Below are positions 58,814 through 64,000 of a stretch of 64,000 bases of DNA, in pieces. The notes beneath the pieces are model-generated. The model saw only the letters and a program-made list of their open reading frames with translations, ran no database searches and was not told where the DNA came from. The DNA is from Pythium myriotylum (lineage: Eukaryota; Oomycota; Peronosporomycetes; Pythiales; Pythiaceae), in NCBI GenBank assembly GCA_023091665.1, contig JALJCQ010000009.1, positions 2,728,001-2,792,000 on the forward strand, written 5' to 3'. The translations under genes and the position numbers were made by a program. Position 1 is the first letter of the stretch, and every line of letters begins with the position of its first letter.

Positions 58814-61042
58814 CTAGGCAGCGTCGCCATGCAGTCTCGAGTTCTCGAGCGAGAACGCCACGTACCGCCTCACGCGGTCGGCGGCGAACGCCATGATCAG
58901 ACGCAGAGCGTCCGCTGAGAATGGCAGCTTTCTCTGTCGGAGGGCATGGAAAAGCGCCAGCGTGGGCTCAGAACCGATACTTCCTTGGCCTACTGGGATG
59001 TCCTGGTCGTTGAATGAATCGAACACATGAACAAACTGCTCCAACTGATCGCTGGTCTTGGTGACGACCAGTTGGAGACCCGCAAGGGTCTCGTTCCTTT
59101 TGAGCATCGCCGCAAACGCTCCAATGGCGCGGGTGTCGAGACCGACAAGCTGGACTCGTTCTTCAGCGCTTGTAAACGCGTGGTCAATGAGGAGATCTCT
59201 CAAAATGGACGAACCTTGCGCTGACGGAGCTCTGAGAAAGTCAGCAATGCCTACCAAGCTAGCACTACTCACGGGGCATTTGAAGAGAGTGAGCGACGAA
59301 AGCCTCGTATGGTTCTTGTGGTATGCTTCGATGAGCGGATCAAGGCTCGTGATGTTCAATCTACTGAGGTGAAGGCGTGTGAGTTTAGGGCACGAGGCCA
59401 TAATCGCGACGAACGCTCGCTCGAACGGTTCAATTGTGTCTTGTCGGAGTTCAATCCACTCGATTCGGGATCCTATGAGCAGGATAAGTGCCGAGAAGAA
59501 TGCATCAAGGTTGCTTGATACGGCGTCCTGCCTGCGAGTGAAATGGAGCTCCAGCTTTGTCAGTTCCGTACAAAGAATCCGCGCGGGGTCCACTTGAATT
59601 GGCTCGGAAGGTACCACGATTTTGTCGGCGTAGAACTCACGGAGAGCAGGGCAAGACTCAGAAACTTGGACTATAAGGTCGGTGCTGATGTTGCCTTTAT
59701 TGCAGCATACTGAGACCCGTTCAAGGGGTCGCCCGATCATTTCAATTAGCCGACCTAGGTTCCTTGATGATTCTTCGCCTTCAAAGTTCATGTCGATATC
59801 AATTGATGTGGTGCGCGGCTTCAATGCCACAGGGTGATACTCAGTGCTGCAGTTTGGATGAAGCTGCTCCCAGTCCCCACGCTGAACAGCACACTGCCCG
59901 ACGCCTGGAATGAAGACGTCCAAGTGCTCGTTTGACGCCAAGTCTCGGAGAATATAGCCAAATTGTTTCGCAATTCTCTTCTCCGCTAACGCAAGCTCCA
60001 CCGCATTGCTCGATGGTGACCATCCACGCTCCCACAATACTTCTCCAAACATTTTTCTCAAGGAAGTTGCAGCAAAAACAGCCTCCATGGCATCCACCTC
60101 GGCGCGAGATAACTCAGCCTTGCTCCAGTCCAACTTGGTCCACTGGCGTTCCGTCGAGTGAAGAGCTAGCGCTGTGTATTTGGCTACAGCCATAGCCCGT
60201 TCATCTTCATGGCCGAAGTCGCGCCTATCATGGAGGATAAGTCGCGCGAATCCTCGACTAAACGCAGCTGCTGAGAAGAATCCAGCAACGATGCGATCAT
60301 CTGCACCACTAGCAATATTTACCGATAGAATGTTGTAGCTGAGCTGGCTTTCGTCCGTTTTCAAATCATCACAGCCGACACGGCAAATTGCCTGGAATAG
60401 TTTACCCCAACTCACAACCGATCCATTCGTGTGGTCTCCACGTGGAATCGTCAGAGAAGCCTTGAACCACGCATTGGAGCAGAGAGAACTATTTAAAGCG
60501 AGTTCGCAGAGGTGGTGGGCCTTAGTCAGAACATCGTCGTCTCTCAGCTGGCAGTTTTTGAAATCGAGATCAACAGCAACAAACCGAAACGTTGAGGTCG
60601 ACAACACTGCAATCTCAAGCACTGCAACGTAGCAACTGAGGAGACAAGAGAGCGACTCGCTGCTCTCTCTGCGCTGGCGCACACGCACTTCTAGATTCAG
60701 CTCAATAGAACGGGTATTGGCGGGATGCAATGCAGCCACGCGGAAGAAATCCACAGCCTTCTCAGCCTCTTCTATTGAGACCAGCTCGACCGCGAAAACG
60801 GGGAATTTATTCGGTGACATGCGCTTCGCTGTGAAGTACTCGTCGCGCCATGGAGCCAGCACTCGCATGGCGTCACGGAAGCCCTCGTAGTCCCCCGAGG
60901 CATGGAGCTCAGCGAGCGACGCGAGCGCGTGGAAGACCAACGACGGCGCGTGGGCATGGCCGCGACTTAGCGAGAGTGTGATGATCTCGTGCGGGTAGTG
61001 GTCGACACGAGAGCAGTCGTGAAGCACTGCCGCCCACTCCAT
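58814..61042 (-). CDS. H-family protein 3 (unknown, LRR-like)
   Basis: Single exon, 742 codons. Marks: ALASLAELHASGDYEGF near the start, VAVDLDFKNCQLRDDDV, KLFQAICRVG (about 220), the box LDVFIPGVGQCAVQRGDW (about 369), LTRLHLSRLNITSLDPL (about 550) in the LRR-like part, and the end LALFHALRQRKLPFSADALR followed by LIMAFAADRVRRYV. No signal peptide or membrane span. Intact and in a good start context. The end signature matches the G family, so G and H are related. Confidence 0.75.
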   Translation of the reverse strand: MEWAAVLHDCSRVDHYPHEIITLSLSRGHAHAPSLVFHALASLAELHASGDYEGFRDAMRVLAPWRDEYFTAKRMSPNKFPVFAVELVSIEEAEKAVDFFRVAALHPANTRSIELNLEVRVRQRRESSESLSCLLSCYVAVLEIAVLSTSTFRFVAVDLDFKNCQLRDDDVLTKAHHLCELALNSSLCSNAWFKASLTIPRGDHTNGSVVSWGKLFQAICRVGCDDLKTDESQLSYNILSVNIASGADDRIVAGFFSAAAFSRGFARLILHDRRDFGHEDERAMAVAKYTALALHSTERQWTKLDWSKAELSRAEVDAMEAVFAATSLRKMFGEVLWERGWSPSSNAVELALAEKRIAKQFGYILRDLASNEHLDVFIPGVGQCAVQRGDWEQLHPNCSTEYHPVALKPRTTSIDIDMNFEGEESSRNLGRLIEMIGRPLERVSVCCNKGNISTDLIVQVSESCPALREFYADKIVVPSEPIQVDPARILCTELTKLELHFTRRQDAVSSNLDAFFSALILLIGSRIEWIELRQDTIEPFERAFVAIMASCPKLTRLHLSRLNITSLDPLIEAYHKNHTRLSSLTLFKCPVSSASLVGIADFLRAPSAQGSSILRDLLIDHAFTSAEERVQLVGLDTRAIGAFAAMLKRNETLAGLQLVVTKTSDQLEQFVHVFDSFNDQDIPVGQGSIGSEPTLALFHALRQRKLPFSADALRLIMAFAADRVRRYVAFSLENSRLHGDAA

Positions 61043-61151
61043 GGCTTATCGGATTGAAGAGACCGTCAACACAAGAATTTTGTGTCAGATGACAACAGTT
61101 TGGGTACAAACGTCAAGTTGGACTCGCATTTTAGGTACGCCACACAATTGG
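61043..61151. other. Short gap between H3 and H4
   Basis: 109 nt between the start of H3 and the end of H4, both on the minus strand. It must contain the H3 promoter and the H4 3' region, so the array is very compact here. Confidence 0.6.
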
Positions 61152-63350
61152 TCACGCGATGTAAAACTTCACTGTGCGTTTTGGCCGTCTGGCCGCGAAC
61201 GAAACGATGAGTTTGAAGGTCTCTGGCGACCACGGAAAGCCTCTATTCTTCAATCCAGTCAGCAGGGCCAGTGTTGACACAAGTGGAATTGGAGGTCGTG
61301 GGAGTGGAAGTTCTTGGTCATTGAAAGCTGCGAAGCGGGCTTCGAACGTGCTGAGAGAGCGGTAAATGCTCCAATCCGACGACGAGCGCGCGACAGTGAA
61401 GATCAGCTCCTCTAGGATTGTATTCGTCTCGAGCATCTGAGTCAGTGCTGTAATAGCTCGTACGCATGAATCTGAGGCCGTGGAACCTGACCTACCAGGT
61501 CTGCTACACCTGAAGGTTGTAAGAGTCGCCCCAAGCCGTTGACTCTCGTCACCAAGACAAGCTGCGAAACGTTCCAAGCTCCCCAAATCGATTGGACATT
61601 GATAGATTTTCAGGTCGAAGAGTGTGATTTCGCCTCGACGACATAAGTCCGTGAGTGGATCTAGGCTCGGGATATCCAGACGTTGCAGTTCGATTTGCTG
61701 AAGTCGCCGACACGATCGGATAAGAGCTGTGAACGATCTGGAAAATGGGATCAGCAACGCCGAAGACTTGATAGATAGAGATGCGAGGCTTGAACCGATG
61801 ACTGGAAATACATTGCTGAAGAAATCATCGGTGGCTGAAGTCGCTGGAGATGTGGTGTTATTCAACGCGATGCAAATGCTGGAGATGCTGGTAGACTTGG
61901 GCAGATCTGGGTTCACATCTACTGCTTCGTCCAAGAGCTGAAATTTCTCCACGCGTAGAATCTGCAGCCTGGGGCAACTCTCAAAGATAGATACAAGATC
62001 AAGCGCGAGTACAGCAAGATCCAGATTCAGTTCGACGAGACTACGCCCGATGACACAGAATAGCCGCGATAGCTGTCCGATTACTTGCGCTTCCTGTGAT
62101 TGTGTACGGAGGCCAAGTTTGCGGATTCTTGGACTACAAATAGAGGTCTTCTCAACAAACCTATTGTCACCGACAATAGTCCTCCATTGATCGCGCTTTA
62201 CGGAGCATTGGGCATACCCGGGTACAAACACGTCAATCCACGCGCCAGTGAGAGGGTCATCAAGAATGAGTCCGTGCTTCTTCAAGATATCGACGTTAAG
62301 ACTAGACACCTCAAACACTCTTCTGTCTCTGTCTTTCCGCCACTCTCCATCCCACAGCAGTTGTGTGAGCTGATTCTGCGATTCTTGTGCGGCCACAGAC
62401 ACTTCCTCGAAAGCTGCTATCTCTGTATCGTTTAGATCATGCTTGAACCATCCAATCTCTGTAGCTTCGCTTGTTCGACAAAGAGATGCGAGAACGAGAT
62501 ATTTCATCGCTGTTGCTGAACACATCTCCCCAGATGACGCAAGTTCCTCTGCAACACCGCAATAAGTAAAACCGCGACTGTAAGCCACCGCCGAAGCAAA
62601 CATTGCGAGCACACAGGAATCACACGAGCCTCCGTAGTTTGCATACAAATTACTTGAGTGATGTCTTCTGGGTCGGTGACGATCCTCACAGCCGACACGA
62701 CAAAGCGACTGGAAAAACTCTCCTGTCGAATCAAGAAGGCTGATTATGTCCAGCGATATGAGCACCGAATACACTGGAGTGAATGAATTGTCGCACAAGA
62801 TGAGTTTGTTGAGCTGTGTCGCCAGTCGCATGGTCGCTTCGTCGGAAAGAGGGCAGTTCCTGTACTCAATTGTTATGCCTGTCACATCGAACGGAGAGGT
62901 CGGTTCCTTTACTAACTGCATCACCACAATCAGTTGCGAGAGCAACTCGGCTTCAGTGCGCGGTGTTCTTGAGAATTTCCAGATATGAATGCGGAGGCAC
63001 AAGTCAATTTTCCGTGAAGGATTGAAGCCTGTCGATTGAAAAAACTGCTCAGCCCCCAACAGTGCGTTCATGGTGGTGAGTTCCACAAAGAATGAAGGAA
63101 ACGTGTCACGTCGAATTTCGAGTCTGCGGAGATGATACTCTCGATCTCTCGAGATATTCGCCATAACCGATAGATACTCTCTTCTTGAGGTCTCATGAAG
63201 AGTCTTAAGCGCCTCCAACGCAATGCGCACTAGCCTCGGATGTTCTCCCTCACTAAACTCGAATTGAAGCATCTCCGCCTTCTTGTTCGGAGGCTCTAGG
63301 CTGCCATAGAACACTCTGCCGCTGAGAACGGACCAGTCGACAGTATCCAT
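61152..63350 (-). CDS. H-family protein 4 (unknown, LRR-like)
   Basis: Single exon, 732 codons from the ATG at 63350 (MDTVDWSVLSG, matching H2); the frame is open further upstream to 63485 but without family resemblance. Marks: ALEALKTLHETSRREYL, ITIEYRNCPLSDEA, EFFQSLCRVG, WIDVFVPGYAQCSVKRDQW, LQQIELQRLDIPSLDPL, CLGDESQ, and the end FKLIVSFAARRPKRTV. Most similar to H2. Function unknown. Confidence 0.75.
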   Translation of the reverse strand: MDTVDWSVLSGRVFYGSLEPPNKKAEMLQFEFSEGEHPRLVRIALEALKTLHETSRREYLSVMANISRDREYHLRRLEIRRDTFPSFFVELTTMNALLGAEQFFQSTGFNPSRKIDLCLRIHIWKFSRTPRTEAELLSQLIVVMQLVKEPTSPFDVTGITIEYRNCPLSDEATMRLATQLNKLILCDNSFTPVYSVLISLDIISLLDSTGEFFQSLCRVGCEDRHRPRRHHSSNLYANYGGSCDSCVLAMFASAVAYSRGFTYCGVAEELASSGEMCSATAMKYLVLASLCRTSEATEIGWFKHDLNDTEIAAFEEVSVAAQESQNQLTQLLWDGEWRKDRDRRVFEVSSLNVDILKKHGLILDDPLTGAWIDVFVPGYAQCSVKRDQWRTIVGDNRFVEKTSICSPRIRKLGLRTQSQEAQVIGQLSRLFCVIGRSLVELNLDLAVLALDLVSIFESCPRLQILRVEKFQLLDEAVDVNPDLPKSTSISSICIALNNTTSPATSATDDFFSNVFPVIGSSLASLSIKSSALLIPFSRSFTALIRSCRRLQQIELQRLDIPSLDPLTDLCRRGEITLFDLKIYQCPIDLGSLERFAACLGDESQRLGATLTTFRCSRPGRSGSTASDSCVRAITALTQMLETNTILEELIFTVARSSSDWSIYRSLSTFEARFAAFNDQELPLPRPPIPLVSTLALLTGLKNRGFPWSPETFKLIVSFAARRPKRTVKFYIA

Positions 63351-63417
63351 CGTCAGGTTCGGAACCGAAAGAACGAGTGACCACAAGTTCCCTTTAGTGA
63401 CATGGATACAGCTCGCT

Positions 63418-64000
63418 TCACTGAGCGTCAACTTGCTCGTCCACCACTTCGTAGCGAACGGAGCGACAAACGCGTCGGCATGCAAACTGTGTAATCAGAG
63501 CGACCGTTTCTTGGTTATAGGGGAGATGCTGCCTGTGCAACGCGTCGACGAACGCGAGCGTCGATTCAATGGGGAACTTCTCACTCGATACGGGGATTGG
63601 TTCTTCGTCATGGGCGGCGAAACGTCTCTTGAATGGCCGCAACGGTTCCTCACCGATCCTCGCATCACACACTCGTAAGTAAAGCTCCGTCATTGTCTTG
63701 TTCATCTCGAGCATGGTCAACATGGATCTGATTGACGTTGCGTCCAGCCCTTGGAGCATTGACTGGTCTCCTGCATCTCGTGAAACCTGCTCGACATGGA
63801 AAACGCCGAGCTTCTTCGAGCCTGGGTTCGCTGAACCACTGAGAAACCGAGCAAAGCGAACCAAACTTTCACTCGTAACTGGGCATTGCCGGAGATAAAG
63901 CGATGATATTCGACTGGTGCCTTGTGTGTATGAGTCGATCAACGCGTCGAGTGAGCCCACGTCCAAATGCTCAAGTTTAAGGTGGAACAGACTTGTACAC
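63418..64000 (-). CDS. H-family protein 5, partial (5' part beyond the window)
   Basis: The open frame runs off the right edge, so only the last 190 or so codons are visible. They begin within the LRR-like part (LKLEHLDVGSLDALIDSY), continue with LYLRQCPVTSESLVRFARFL and end with LAFVDALHRQHLPYNQETV, then ALITQFACRRVCRSV, the family signature. The stop lies 67 nt upstream of the start of H4. No breaks in the visible part. Confidence 0.72.
   Translation of the reverse strand, partial: CTSLFHLKLEHLDVGSLDALIDSYTQGTSRISSLYLRQCPVTSESLVRFARFLSGSANPGSKKLGVFHVEQVSRDAGDQSMLQGLDATSIRSMLTMLEMNKTMTELYLRVCDARIGEEPLRPFKRRFAAHDEEPIPVSSEKFPIESTLAFVDALHRQHLPYNQETVALITQFACRRVCRSVRYEVVDEQVDAQ

Overview
The window reads as nuclear DNA of an oomycete (water mould, Stramenopila). 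The evidence is compact genes with very short introns (about 43-77 nt, mostly GTRNGT...YAG), tight convergent gene ends, CCAAT/ATTGG pentamers upstream of many starts, and the gene mix: peroxisomal acyl-CoA oxidase, cytosolic carboxypeptidase, DGAT2-type acyltransferase, secreted SOD-like proteins, pentameric channel proteins and a LURP-one-like protein. Genus cannot be told from the sequence. No rRNA, tRNA, CRISPR array or intact transposon was recognised.

Layout. 0.3-12.4 kb holds conserved single-copy-looking genes: acyl-CoA oxidase, a five-exon FUSC-like membrane protein with C-terminal EF-hands, an M14 cytosolic carboxypeptidase, and a ferric-reductase/NADPH-oxidase-like protein. 12.9-17.6 kb holds two inverted TIP30/HTATIP2-like genes on either side of a DGAT2-like acyltransferase. 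18.2-23.8 kb holds two secreted copper-SOD-like proteins and a third relative that keeps the signal peptide and acidic/His-rich tail but has lost the SOD domain. 23.9-33.8 kb holds three Cys-loop-less pentameric ligand-gated ion-channel-like genes; two of them form a large inverted repeat whose 2,066-bp cores are almost identical.

34.3-64 kb is dominated by a family I do not recognise by name. There are at least twelve related genes of about 615-750 codons, most of them one uninterrupted exon, in mixed orientation. They fall into two subfamilies, called G and H here, that share LRR-like central segments and a common C-terminal signature. At least three copies are broken, so the array looks like an actively duplicating and decaying locus. 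Ordinary genes are embedded in it: a tail-anchored small protein, a five-exon coiled-coil protein, a LURP-one-like protein with a myristoylation motif, and an MDM35/TRIAP1-like twin CX9C protein.

The genes do not form one pathway. The recurring theme is local duplication, often inverted, with signs of gene conversion (TIP30 pair, channel pair), domain loss (SOD-like family) and pseudogenisation (G and H families). Exon boundaries were worked out by eye from reading frames, splice consensus and comparison of paralogues; they are predictions.
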